Source: Pseudomonadota bacterium
GTDB taxonomy: Bacteria > Pseudomonadota > Alphaproteobacteria > Rhizobiales > Xanthobacteraceae
Reading direction: 5' to 3'
Length of the DNA: 10,725 bases
Assembly (NCBI GenBank): GCA_023430245.1
Contig: JAEZBA010000523.1
Coordinates: forward strand, 1-10,725
Shown: one piece after another, positions 1-5,622 of the stretch
How the letters are laid out: every line of letters begins with the position of its first letter
How positions within the stretch are numbered: position 1 is the first letter of the stretch
Translations under genes and position numbers: made by a program
The notes under the pieces: model-generated
The model's input: the letters and a program-made list of their open reading frames with translations, nothing else
What the model was told of the DNA's origin: nothing
The model's database searches: none

Positions 1-206
1 CCTTTGAAACCGCCACGCTCCGGAACGGTGAAGTGACAAGCAACCCCATCGACCTCGGGATCGTCGAGGCCATAAGTGGCGAGCTTGTCATTTGGCGACA
101 TCCACTTGAACACAGTGGAGCGCTTGAAGATCAAATCGGGTTCGTCCGCCGCATCGGCGGACACGACCCACAACGCGGCAATCACAACCGCCAGAATGCG
201 AAACAT
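1..206 (-). CDS. creA: CreA family protein, N-terminal part (gene runs off the left edge)
   Basis: The 68 visible residues begin with an export signal (FRILAVVIAALWVVSADA) and continue into LIFKRSTVFKWMSPNDK, DDPEVDGVACHF and PERGGFKG. This matches the start of CreA, where a V(D/K)TVFK stretch, a D-DPxVxxVxC segment and a GG-KG segment follow a signal peptide. CreA is a small exported protein of about 150-160 residues and unknown molecular function; in E. coli it sits beside the creBCD regulon. The ATG at 204-206 places the hydrophobic segment at the extreme N-terminus; the ribosome site is only a weak GAGAG. The DUF3551 gene lies 98 bases upstream on the same strand, so co-transcription is possible. 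The C-terminal half is outside the window. Confidence 0.9.
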   Translation of the reverse strand, partial: MFRILAVVIAALWVVSADAADEPDLIFKRSTVFKWMSPNDKLATYGLDDPEVDGVACHFTVPERGGFK

Positions 207-304
207 CGGTCATCTCTCAGAGAATTTCGGCGCTGCACAGATAGGGATGCAGACGCCGAAAGGCGATGACCGGTTCCGTCAGCTCTAGACTTCGCGATTT
301 GGCG

Positions 305-529
305 TTAGCCGCGCGAACGTGGACCGTGATAGCGCGGATTGATCACGCACATGTCGGTTCCGATTCGCGTCTGCATGCATTGCGCGAAGCTGACGTAACC
401 GCAGCTCATGGCGCCACCGTCACGACCGCCGGTGATGATGCACCATGGATATTCCACTTGCGCTGATGAAGGGGTTACGCCCGTCAGTAAAGTTGCGCCG
501 ATAACGGCGGCAGCAGCGAGAAGTTTCAT
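305..529 (-). CDS. Small secreted cysteine-rich protein, DUF3551 family
   Basis: Encodes 74 residues: a signal peptide (about 1-23, ending PSSA|Q) and a short mature part with four cysteines at positions 30, 43, 51 and 61. The order YPWC - GxMSCGY-SF-QC - C-xNPRY is the pattern of DUF3551, a family of small exported proteins abundant in Bradyrhizobium and relatives, with no known function. The frame stays open upstream to 703, but the ATG at 527-529 is chosen because the signal peptide starts there and a GGAGAA ribosome site lies just upstream. Two disulfides are plausible in the periplasm (inference). A paralogue lies at 4383-4646 with the same cysteine order, so the pair can be compared directly. 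It precedes creA on the same strand. Confidence 0.85.
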   Translation of the reverse strand: MKLLAAAAVIGATLLTGVTPSSAQVEYPWCIITGGRDGGAMSCGYVSFAQCMQTRIGTDMCVINPRYHGPRSRG

Positions 530-584
530 TTTGGTTCTCCAACTTCGGGTTTTGTCAGTGCGGTAGCGGCGCGAGCCCGGAACC

Positions 585-728
585 CTAAGATCGACTTGTT
601 CCGTTCGCCCACGATACCGAAACGCAGTAGGCATTCGTCGCACCCACAGCGGACCCGGTTCGAACGGTACCATAGGAAAGTCCGCAGAGCGCCAGACTGC
701 CAAGCAGTGCCAGTAACAAGCCTGTCAT
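585..728 (-). CDS. Possible small hydrophobic/exported protein (47 aa), unrecognised
   Basis: An ATG at 726-728 opens a 47-codon frame ending in TAG. Its first 20 residues (MTGLLLALLGSLALCGLSYG) look like a signal peptide or one membrane helix; the rest is short and polar with one further cysteine (AYCVSVSWANG). In favour: the hydrophobic N-terminus and the absence of a better gene in this 469-base gap. Against: there is no good ribosome site (only a distant GGCGG), and other long frames are open here on both strands because of high GC. I do not recognise the product. It lies 55 bases upstream of the DUF3551 gene on the same strand. Confidence 0.3.
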   Translation of the reverse strand: MTGLLLALLGSLALCGLSYGTVRTGSAVGATNAYCVSVSWANGTSRS

Positions 729-998
729 CCGAACCAAACGTTCCGCCGTCGGCATCGGCCAAGCCCTTCAAACGCCACTTCAGGGTCAGTCGGACCAACG
801 CGACGGCGGTTCGCCAGATGTGTTGAGGCTGGTTACCTCAGTCTCAACGCCGTCGGCGAAAGCCGGTTCGGCCGTGGCCGGCGCCGTTCCGAGGCTCGCC
901 GGGGGAAAGAGCGAAATTTCGAAACGCGCTTTGAACCGGCGTTCAGGACGGCGCGACGAATGGCCATCAACCAATCGCTCACTCAGGGAAACAAGGCC
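729..998. other. Intergenic stretch with no convincing gene
   Basis: The open frames here on both strands lack a ribosome site and recognisable protein features. The stretch holds an imperfect inverted repeat (TGAGG-7 nt-CCTCA, about 827-843) and an AT-richer patch near 915-935 (CGAAATTTCG followed by TTGAAC), which could be promoter material for the plus-strand gene at 999. No motif is strong enough to assign. Confidence 0.4.
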
Positions 999-1379
999 AT
1001 GACCATCACGAAAACCGCCCTCGCCGCCGCGATCCTGGCCGTTATGGCCGTGTCCGCCCAGGCCCAACAGGGTCCGACCCGTCAAATCCAGGTTCTGCCT
1101 GCCCCCAATAAGGTCGCTCTGGCGCCGGCCCCGGTTGCCGACCCGGCACCGGCCAAGGCGGACGGCCAGGCCCCCGCTGTCGAAGCCCCGGGTGCTGAAG
1201 CCGCCCCGGCGGAAGACGCTGCTCCGGAAGTCGCACCCAAGGTGGTCGCACCGAAATTCGCGCCCAAGGTCATCGTCGCCGAGCCGAAATTCGTGCAGCC
1301 GAAGTTCGCGCCTCCGGTTCGCAAGGTGTCCTACGGCCACGGCGGATATGGCGGCTACGGCAAGCGCAACTGCCACTAA
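999..1379 (+). CDS. Secreted Ala/Pro/Lys-rich low-complexity protein, function unknown
   Basis: Encodes 126 residues. Residues 1-22 form a signal peptide (TALAAAILAVMAVSAQA, cleavage before QQG). Residues 35-80 are Ala/Pro/Glu-rich with AP and PA steps. Residues 80-106 hold a short degenerate repeat around (V/F)APK(V/F) and PKF (APKVVAPKFAPK, EPKFVQPKFAPP). The C-terminus is Gly/Tyr-rich (YGHGGYGGYGKR) with a single cysteine two residues before the end. The ATG at 999 is preferred over an upstream in-frame ATG at 960 because AGGGAA lies about 9 bases before it and the signal peptide starts there. It is followed by an intrinsic terminator, so it is probably a single-gene unit. The composition suggests an unstructured periplasmic or cell-wall-associated linker protein (inference); no enzymatic domain is visible. 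Confidence 0.75.
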   Translation: MTITKTALAAAILAVMAVSAQAQQGPTRQIQVLPAPNKVALAPAPVADPAPAKADGQAPAVEAPGAEAAPAEDAAPEVAPKVVAPKFAPKVIVAEPKFVQPKFAPPVRKVSYGHGGYGGYGKRNCH

Positions 1380-1393
1380 CCGCCTCCAAACAG

Positions 1394-1429
1394 AAAAAAA
1401 CGGCCGCAGCGATGCGGCCGGTTTTTTTT
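1394..1429. terminator. Intrinsic terminator, probably bidirectional
   Basis: An 8-bp perfect stem (CGGCCGCA at 1401-1408, TGCGGCCG at 1413-1420) with a GCGA tetraloop is followed by G and eight T residues (1422-1429) and preceded by seven A residues (1394-1400). It can therefore end both the plus-strand gene finishing at 1379 and the convergent minus-strand gene finishing at 1454. Confidence 0.88.
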
Positions 1430-1453
1430 CGGTAAGTCTGCTGGCGTCGACGG

Positions 1454-2188
1454 TCAGCGGAAAATGAAGAAATCGTCGCGCCGCGCCTCCCGCGCTCGCA
1501 ACCTGTCGCGGCGAAACTCCCGTGCTTCCTCCCGGCGCTGACGTTGCAACCGTTTCCGCTCTTGTCGTTGCAACCGACGCTGCTCACGTTTCGATAATTG
1601 CCGCTCAGCTTTAATGCGATTTCGGGCAACGTCCGGTTCCGACACATTGCTAATAGAGTCGCATTGGGCAGGCGCGGCTACTGCAGGTGCTGGGACTGGG
1701 AGGGGAACCGCACTCGCGGTCCCGTTTGCGTCGGCCGAAGTCGCTGCAGGCTTGTCGTCATCGACCGCCGAGCCGGTCGTGCTGCGTTCCGCAGCCGGGC
1801 TGATCGGCAACGGTGAAGTGGTGGCCGGCGCATCGGGTAACGAGATCTGTTGCGATCCAAGTCCGTGTTTTGGCGTGGAGCGCGGCGAAGTCTCCGTATC
1901 GGCGGATTTCAGGCACCGCGCTTCCAGATAGGGCCAGGTCTGCTCCTCGCAGCTCTTGCCCGCAGGGTCTTCCGCCGCAGTCGCCAGAATCCGGGCTTCA
2001 GGTGGCGGCTCGGCATTCGTCCAGCTGCCGATCGCCTCGGAACTGGCGTTCAGAAGGACGCCGACGCTGGAAATTCCCAGGAAAATCGCGGCCCCGCCAA
2101 CAATCGTCGCGGTCACGCGCGCGCGCGTCCGCTCTACGGGCCTCAGTGGGCGGTCGAAGGACATGCGGAACGGATTGAAGCTTTTCAT
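1454..2188 (-). CDS. Membrane-anchored protein with Arg-rich C-terminal tail, function unknown
   Basis: Encodes 244 residues from the ATG at 2186-2188, preceded by GGGGT. One membrane helix lies at about 25-46 after a basic cytoplasmic start (RPVERTRAR), predicting an N-in anchor with a periplasmic body. Residues 80-94 carry CEEQTWPYLEARCLK, a Cys-x11-Cys segment of a type seen in hypothetical proteins of Bradyrhizobium-like bacteria (recalled, not searched). A long Ala/Pro/Ser/Thr linker (about 100-185) follows. The last 55 or so residues are extremely Arg/Gln/Glu-rich (KREQRRLQRQERKRLQRQ and onwards), probably helical or coiled coil, ending in DDFFIFR. The frame remains open up to 2254, but the extra residues have no signal. 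It is convergent with the Ala/Pro-rich gene and divergent from the peroxidase gene. The tail could bind an anionic polymer such as nucleic acid or cell-wall polymer, but this is speculative. Confidence 0.8.
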   Translation of the reverse strand: MKSFNPFRMSFDRPLRPVERTRARVTATIVGGAAIFLGISSVGVLLNASSEAIGSWTNAEPPPEARILATAAEDPAGKSCEEQTWPYLEARCLKSADTETSPRSTPKHGLGSQQISLPDAPATTSPLPISPAAERSTTGSAVDDDKPAATSADANGTASAVPLPVPAPAVAAPAQCDSISNVSEPDVARNRIKAERQLSKREQRRLQRQERKRLQRQRREEAREFRRDRLRAREARRDDFFIFR

Positions 2189-2300
2189 GCCGACCCCAAA
2201 TGCTGTTGCTTGTGAAACGACAGCGCGTGCGCCTTGGTTCCCACGGCAAAGCACAATGGCGCCTCACGCGCATGTGGGTTCGCTTCGGATTCGACTGCTG

Positions 2301-2306
2301 TAAAAT
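2301..2306 (+). promoter_or_regulatory. Possible -10 element for the peroxidase gene
   Basis: TAAAAT matches the sigma-70 -10 consensus at five of six bases and is the AT-richest spot in the 138-base divergent gap. It would place the transcript start about 14 bases before the ATG, just ahead of the GGAG ribosome site. No good -35 box is seen, so support is limited. Confidence 0.3.
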
Positions 2307-2326
2307 GGCGCCGTGGAGCAACGGAC

Positions 2327-2899
2327 ATGATCTCGCGGCGAATCATTCTCAACGCGATCGGCGGCGCTGCCGTGCTGCCATTGATGTCTGGACACGGGAG
2401 GGCGCAAGCCGCCATGAGCCGCGCCACCGCCTTTGCGTTTTCTTTCAAGACGCTGGACGGAAATGAGCTTCGCCTTTCGGAACAGACCGGACGCCCGGTG
2501 CTGGTGGTCAACACCGCATCGCTATGTGGCTTCACGCCGCAATATTCGGGCCTGGAGACGTTATGGAGCCGGTACCGCGATCGCGGTCTGCTGGTTCTCG
2601 GCGTTCCCTCAAACGACTTCGGCGGGCAGGAACCCGGTGGGCGATCCGAAATTCACGGCACCGCTCACCGCCATGGCGTGACATTCCCGCTGACCGAGAA
2701 GGTGGCGGTGAGGGGCGAGGCCGCACATCCGTTCTATCGCTGGGCGGCCATTCAGCGGCCGGGCGAAACACCTCGTTGGAACTTTCACAAATACCTGGTT
2801 GCGCGGGACGGCACCCTTGCGGCCTCGTTCGCCTCGGCGATCGAGCCGACCGCCCCTCACCTGGTTGCTGCGGTCGAGCGCGAGCTGCCGCCCGCGTGA
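2327..2899 (+). CDS. Exported glutathione-peroxidase-family protein (single-cysteine, Tat-type signal)
   Basis: Encodes 190 residues. Residues 31-185 align with the thioredoxin-fold glutathione peroxidase family: NTASLCGFTPQY (catalytic Cys67), GLLVLGVPSNDFGGQEPG (Gln101), GVTFPLTEKV, and WNFHKYLVARDG (Trp151, Asn152), so the Cys-Gln-Trp-Asn active site is complete. The family reduces hydrogen or lipid peroxides using glutathione or thioredoxin. The N-terminus carries SRRIILN followed by a hydrophobic stretch and an Ala-rich cleavage region, resembling a twin-arginine signal, so it probably acts in the periplasm. There is no second cysteine in the protein, so the resolving cysteine of thioredoxin-dependent relatives is missing. 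The ATG at 2327 has GGAG 8 bases upstream; an in-frame ATG at 2234 has no such support. The active-site codon is TGT, not a selenocysteine TGA. Confidence 0.9.
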   Translation: MISRRIILNAIGGAAVLPLMSGHGRAQAAMSRATAFAFSFKTLDGNELRLSEQTGRPVLVVNTASLCGFTPQYSGLETLWSRYRDRGLLVLGVPSNDFGGQEPGGRSEIHGTAHRHGVTFPLTEKVAVRGEAAHPFYRWAAIQRPGETPRWNFHKYLVARDGTLAASFASAIEPTAPHLVAAVERELPPA

Positions 2900-2902
2900 C
2901 CC

Positions 2903-2928
2903 GCCGCGGCTTTCCTCGCGCCCGCGGC
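2903..2928 (+). terminator. Weak GC-rich hairpin after the peroxidase gene
   Basis: GCCGCGG (2903-2909) pairs with CCGCGGC (2922-2928) across a 12-base loop, 4 bases after the stop codon. It lacks a T-run, so it may slow transcription or protect the 3' end rather than act as a full intrinsic terminator. A second imperfect hairpin lies at 2971-2993. Confidence 0.3.
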
Positions 2929-3135
2929 ATGTTGTCCCGAAATCGTCCATATCCCGACACAATCGTTAAGCGGCACAGCCAATGGCCGTGTCGAACCCAT
3001 CACAAATAACCATAATCCCCGATCCCCACTGGTATCGGCGGGAGGATTCGTTGACTCTTGTGGCAGGTAGGGTTTTCCATGCCATACCTTTGCCATGCGG
3101 GCCGCCTGAGTCCGCTCTTCATGAGGGGGTCCAAT

Positions 3136-4014
3136 ATGCGCCACTCGTTCGCGTGCGCTATCCTGGTATCCGCATCGCTGGCGAGCGGTGCGGCTTTCGC
3201 GCAGGCTCCGGGTGCCGGAGCGGCCAGCCCAGCCAAGTGTGCCAATCCAGATGCCCTCGGGGTGTCCCGCACCGTTGAGATCGACACCACCGGCGGTCCC
3301 GGTTTCGGCTTCGAACACTTCAAGCAGCACGACTTCCTGCGCGACAAGGAGGTTCTGCTCACCTTCGACGACGGCCCCTGGCCGACCACCCCGAAGGTGC
3401 TGGCGGCGCTAGCCGATCACTGCACGAAGGCGACATTCTTCATCATCGGCAAGCACGCGACCTATTATCCCGAGATCCTTAAGCAGATCGCCCAAGGCGG
3501 TCACACGATCGGCTCTCATACCTGGAGCCACGCCGATCTCGGGCGCAAGAACATCACTCCGGAACAGGCCAAGGAAGAAATCGAGAAAGGCATCAGCGCC
3601 GTCAACATGTCGCTTGGCGCGCAATCCGCGCCGTTCTTCCGATTCGTCGCGCTGCGCCATCCGCCGGCGCTCGTGACCTATCTTGGCGAGCGCAACATCG
3701 CGATCTTCTCGACCGACCTGGACTCCTTCGACTTCAAGGCACGCCGCCCCGAGCAAGTCGTGAACGCGGTGATGAACAAGCTGAAGAAATCCGGCAAGGG
3801 AATCGTGCTGATGCACGACTTCCAGACCCAGACCGCCGAGGCGTTGCCGGAACTGCTGAAGCAGCTCAAGGACGGCGGCTACAAGGTCGTGCATATGCGC
3901 GCCAAGGGCACGGTCCAGTCGATGGCCAAGTACGACGAGATGATGAAGAAGGAGGCCAAGCTTCCGACCGTCGATCAGCGTCCGACCGCGAGCGTTGTTC
4001 GCACAGTCGATTAA
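3136..4014 (+). CDS. Secreted polysaccharide deacetylase (NodB homology domain)
   Basis: Encodes 292 residues. A signal peptide (1-22, ending AAFA|QA) is followed by a carbohydrate esterase family 4 / NodB domain at about 70-255: motif 1 TFDDGP (76-81, base and metal Asp78/Asp79), motif 2 SHTWSH (metal His128 and His132), a motif-3-like FFRF (Arg169), a motif-4-like DLDSFDF (194-200) and motif 5 VLMHD (His227, Asp228). Such enzymes remove N- or O-acetyl groups from peptidoglycan, exopolysaccharide or chitin-like chains; export suggests an envelope or exopolysaccharide substrate. The start is set by GAGGGGG at 3123-3129, 6 bases before the ATG; an ATG at 3121 overlaps that site. Motif 3 has Val171 where the family normally has proline. 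A TTGACT at 3051-3056 may be a -35 box. A strong terminator follows, so it is probably monocistronic. Confidence 0.9.
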   Translation: MRHSFACAILVSASLASGAAFAQAPGAGAASPAKCANPDALGVSRTVEIDTTGGPGFGFEHFKQHDFLRDKEVLLTFDDGPWPTTPKVLAALADHCTKATFFIIGKHATYYPEILKQIAQGGHTIGSHTWSHADLGRKNITPEQAKEEIEKGISAVNMSLGAQSAPFFRFVALRHPPALVTYLGERNIAIFSTDLDSFDFKARRPEQVVNAVMNKLKKSGKGIVLMHDFQTQTAEALPELLKQLKDGGYKVVHMRAKGTVQSMAKYDEMMKKEAKLPTVDQRPTASVVRTVD

Positions 4015-4040
4015 GCCACGCGTTATTCCGATTTCGGTCC

Positions 4041-4073
4041 AAATCGCCGGGCTTTTGCCCGGCGATTTCTTTT
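4041..4073 (+). terminator. Strong intrinsic terminator of the deacetylase gene
   Basis: A perfect 12-bp stem (AAATCGCCGGGC at 4041-4052, GCCCGGCGATTT at 4057-4068) with a TTTT loop is followed by CTTTT. It starts 26 bases after the deacetylase stop codon. The flanking A and T residues give an uninterrupted T-rich 3' arm. Confidence 0.92.
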
Positions 4074-4183
4074 GCGGGCCAAGCTTGCGGGAGGCGCGTT
4101 GTCCCGTTAGCCCGCCTGAGCGGTGACTATGTGCTACCCTGACAACGGCGTAGGCATTTTTGCGTCGCGGTAGGAGAATACGG

Positions 4184-4216
4184 GTGACGGCGCTGAAAAT
4201 TCAGGCATCCTTGTAA
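4184..4216 (+). CDS. Candidate ten-codon micro-ORF inside the ncRNA-like locus
   Basis: GTG at 4184 opens a frame of ten codons (MTALKIQASL) ending in TAA at 4214-4216. It is preceded by AGGAG at 4172-4176 with 7 bases of spacing, a good ribosome site for this genome. The stop codon touches the foot of the first downstream hairpin (4215-4234). With so few codons it may be chance, a leader peptide or the translated part of a dual-function RNA; no downstream plus-strand gene exists for a leader peptide to control. Confidence 0.2.
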   Translation: MTALKIQASL

Positions 4217-4340
4217 TCGAATATCGATTCGATTCTTCGGTCACGCGGGACCGGCGGTAGAGGGGGCCGATCCCGCAGAGGTTCCTCCCGCGTGGCGTAA
4301 CAACCTTGGGGCGGCTCGATTGGCCGCCCCCCTTTATTTT
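4215..4340 (+). ncRNA. Candidate structured small RNA: four tandem hairpins ending in a terminator
   Basis: Four hairpins follow one another almost without gaps. H1: AATCGAAT (4215-4222) with ATTCGATT (4227-4234). H2: GCGGGA (4245-4250) with TCCCGC (4271-4276), continued inward by CGGC/GCCG after one C-A mismatch. H3: GAGGTT (4278-4283) with AACCTT (4302-4307), one G-U pair. H4: GGGGCGGC (4308-4315) with GCCGCCCC (4323-4330) followed by a T-rich tail. The deacetylase transcript already ends at a strong terminator near 4070, so the second terminator implies a separate transcript between. An outer pairing CGTTGTC (4097-4103) with GACAACG (4141-4147) suggests structure may begin earlier. CTGACA at 4139-4144 is the best -35-like match but no good -10 follows it. 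It does not match any RNA family I can recall. The 5' end is unknown. Confidence 0.4.
4308..4340 (+). terminator. Intrinsic terminator with no conventional gene before it
   Basis: GGGGCGGC (4308-4315) pairs perfectly with GCCGCCCC (4323-4330) around a 7-base loop and is followed by CCTTTATTTT. The T-rich side is on the plus strand; read from the minus strand the hairpin is followed by AAGGTTGTT, so it is poorly placed to serve the minus-strand DUF3551 gene ending at 4383. Confidence 0.75.
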
Positions 4341-4382
4341 CCGATATCGGATTATCCGAAGCTTGGCGCCGCCTCCGGCGCC

Positions 4383-4646
4383 TCAACGCACGCGGGGCGC
4401 CCGCCGGTACCGCGGCGCCGGCTCGCCGGAATAGCGCGGATTCACCGCACAATCGCCCCCCGTTGCCGAGACCGCCTTCCGGCATTGCCGTAGCGTGAAA
4501 TAGGAGCAATCCATCGCACCGTCATAGTCCCGGGCGCAATATTCAGTGCTGTAAATATAGCTCCGCGCGGAGGCTGTGGTCGTCGGTGCGATAAGCGCCA
4601 ACAGAGCGGTCGCTGCGAGCGTCAGGCCAATCGTTAGATGCCGCAT
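4383..4646 (-). CDS. Small secreted cysteine-rich protein, DUF3551 family (second copy)
   Basis: Encodes 87 residues: a signal peptide of about 28 residues (hydrophobic core LTLAATALLALIA, ending TASA|RS) and a mature part with four cysteines at 37, 47, 55 and 66 in the DUF3551 order (EYCARD - AMDCSYF-L-QC - DCAVNPRY). A basic Arg/Pro-rich tail (APRYRRAPRVR) distinguishes it from the copy at 305-529. Function of the family is unknown; periplasmic location with two disulfides is inferred. GGAG about 10 bases upstream supports the ATG at 4644-4646. The DoxX stop codon lies only 21 bases upstream on the same strand, so both are probably on one transcript. A GGCGCC hairpin (4365-4382) follows the stop but has no T-run. 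Confidence 0.85.
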   Translation of the reverse strand: MRHLTIGLTLAATALLALIAPTTTASARSYIYSTEYCARDYDGAMDCSYFTLRQCRKAVSATGGDCAVNPRYSGEPAPRYRRAPRVR

Positions 4647-4667
4647 GTCTTCGAACTCCTCGGTGCC

Positions 4668-5132
4668 TCACATACGCTCGGTGGCGGATTCGGAATAGCG
4701 ATCATACCCCGGCCGCCAGGGGCCGATGACGAATATCACAAGAAGTCCCCCGATCAGTGAAAGGTTCTTCAGGGCCTGGATCATATTCGCATCACGCTCG
4801 GCGCCGGACATGGCCCAGAACGGATGGAAATACCAGGTTGCCGCGATCGTAAACAGGATCAGCAGCACCGCGCCGGCGCGCGCACCGATATTGGCTGCAA
4901 TCATCAGCGCCGCCCCGATCTCGACCACGCCGACCAGGATCGCCAGCATGGTGGGAGTACTCATCCCGGACATTGCTTCGAGCTGGGGCGTATAGGCTGC
5001 AAGCACATCGGGCAAAACGACCTTGGCGCCGATCGAGCCCGCGGTGCCTTCGATATCCATCAGCTTCTGTGCGCCGGAGAGGATGAACACCAGAACGAAA
5101 AGGATGCGTCCGAAAACCAAGATCACCTGCAT
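4668..5132 (-). CDS. DoxX family inner-membrane protein
   Basis: Encodes 154 residues with four predicted membrane helices (about 4-20, 61-80, 84-101, 124-138). The start GRILFVLVFILSGAQKLMD, the centre GVVEIGAALMIAANIGARAGA and the WYFHPFW segment followed by NMIQALKNLSLIGGLLVIF are hallmarks of DoxX/DoxD-like proteins. These are small quinone-linked or redox-associated membrane proteins; many bacterial members have no proven substrate. GGGGGAG 8 bases upstream fixes the ATG at 5130-5132. The short spacing to the DUF3551 gene downstream (21 bases) and to the cupin gene upstream (73 bases) suggests a three-gene unit. Two adjacent palindromes lie in its leader at 5155-5179 and could be an operator. 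Confidence 0.92.
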   Translation of the reverse strand: MQVILVFGRILFVLVFILSGAQKLMDIEGTAGSIGAKVVLPDVLAAYTPQLEAMSGMSTPTMLAILVGVVEIGAALMIAANIGARAGAVLLILFTIAATWYFHPFWAMSGAERDANMIQALKNLSLIGGLLVIFVIGPWRPGYDRYSESATERM

Positions 5133-5154
5133 GGCGATATCTCCCCCAGAGGTC

Positions 5155-5179
5155 CGACGCCGGCGTCGATCGGAACCGA
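5155..5179. promoter_or_regulatory. Two adjacent palindromes in the DoxX leader (possible operator)
   Basis: CGACGCCGGCGTCG (5155-5168) is a perfect 14-base palindrome, and one base later TCGGAACCGA (5170-5179) is a second symmetrical element, followed on the plus strand by six A residues. They sit 22-47 bases upstream of the DoxX start codon, between the cupin stop and DoxX. The position suits a repressor site or a transcript hairpin; the plus-strand A-run is not placed to make a minus-strand terminator. Confidence 0.35.
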
Positions 5180-5205
5180 CAAAAAATGCTCACGCGATGC
5201 GCCGC

Positions 5206-5622
5206 TTATTTCTTCGCTGCGCCCTTCTTCGAACCCTTCGCTCCCTTGGTTCCCTTCGACGGCTTGCCTTTCTTGGCCGCCGGCGCCCGCGCCTTGATCT
5301 CGACAACCAGGACCCGGACCTCCTTGTCGCTCTCGTTCGAGGTTGCGGTTTCCTGCGACGGCAGCCAGAGCGCCTCGCCTGCGGTGAATGTCAATTCATA
5401 GCCCTTACGTCCCGGAGGGGTGAATACGATCGACCCGTCAGTCAATGCATACAGGAACGTGTTGGGACGTTGTACCGCCGGCTGCTTTTCACCGGGCGCA
5501 AGCTTGAGCTCGCGGACCTTGATCTGGTCGTTCTCAAGGAGCGCCTTGGGTGCAGCATTCTGGGCGATACCCGATGACAACGGCAGGATCGCGAGCACGA
5601 GGGCAAGACAGAAGATTTTCAT
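5206..5622 (-). CDS. Exported cupin-like protein with lysine-rich C-terminal tail
   Basis: Encodes 138 residues. A signal peptide (1-20, ending SSGIA|QN) is followed by a compact beta-rich segment (about 28-110: LLENDQIKVRELKLAPGE, FLYALTDGSIVFTPPGRKG, LTFTAGEALWLPSQE, VRVLVVEIK) whose order and spacing resemble a single cupin barrel. The protein has no histidine at all, so the usual cupin metal site (HxH...H) is absent and a metal-dependent enzyme is unlikely. Residues 111-138 form a tail with ten lysines among Gly, Ala, Pro and Ser, like histone-H1-type tails. No clear ribosome site precedes the ATG at 5620-5622; the signal peptide supports that start. It may be co-transcribed with DoxX. 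Cupin assignment is by pattern only and function is unknown. Confidence 0.75.
   Translation of the reverse strand: MKIFCLALVLAILPLSSGIAQNAAPKALLENDQIKVRELKLAPGEKQPAVQRPNTFLYALTDGSIVFTPPGRKGYELTFTAGEALWLPSQETATSNESDKEVRVLVVEIKARAPAAKKGKPSKGTKGAKGSKKGAAKK

Noticed and set aside
254..265. CGCC-GAAA-GGCG hairpin between DUF3551 and creA
   Set aside because: Only four base pairs and no T-run; too weak to call a terminator or regulatory RNA.
786..1376. 196-codon minus-strand open frame opposite the Ala/Pro-rich gene
   Set aside because: It is an antisense shadow of a GC-rich gene; the plus-strand gene has a ribosome site, signal peptide and terminator, and the antisense product is Arg/Gly-rich without domain features.
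2521..2529. Possible selenocysteine at the peroxidase active site
   Set aside because: The codon is TGT (cysteine), not TGA, and no SECIS-like requirement arises.
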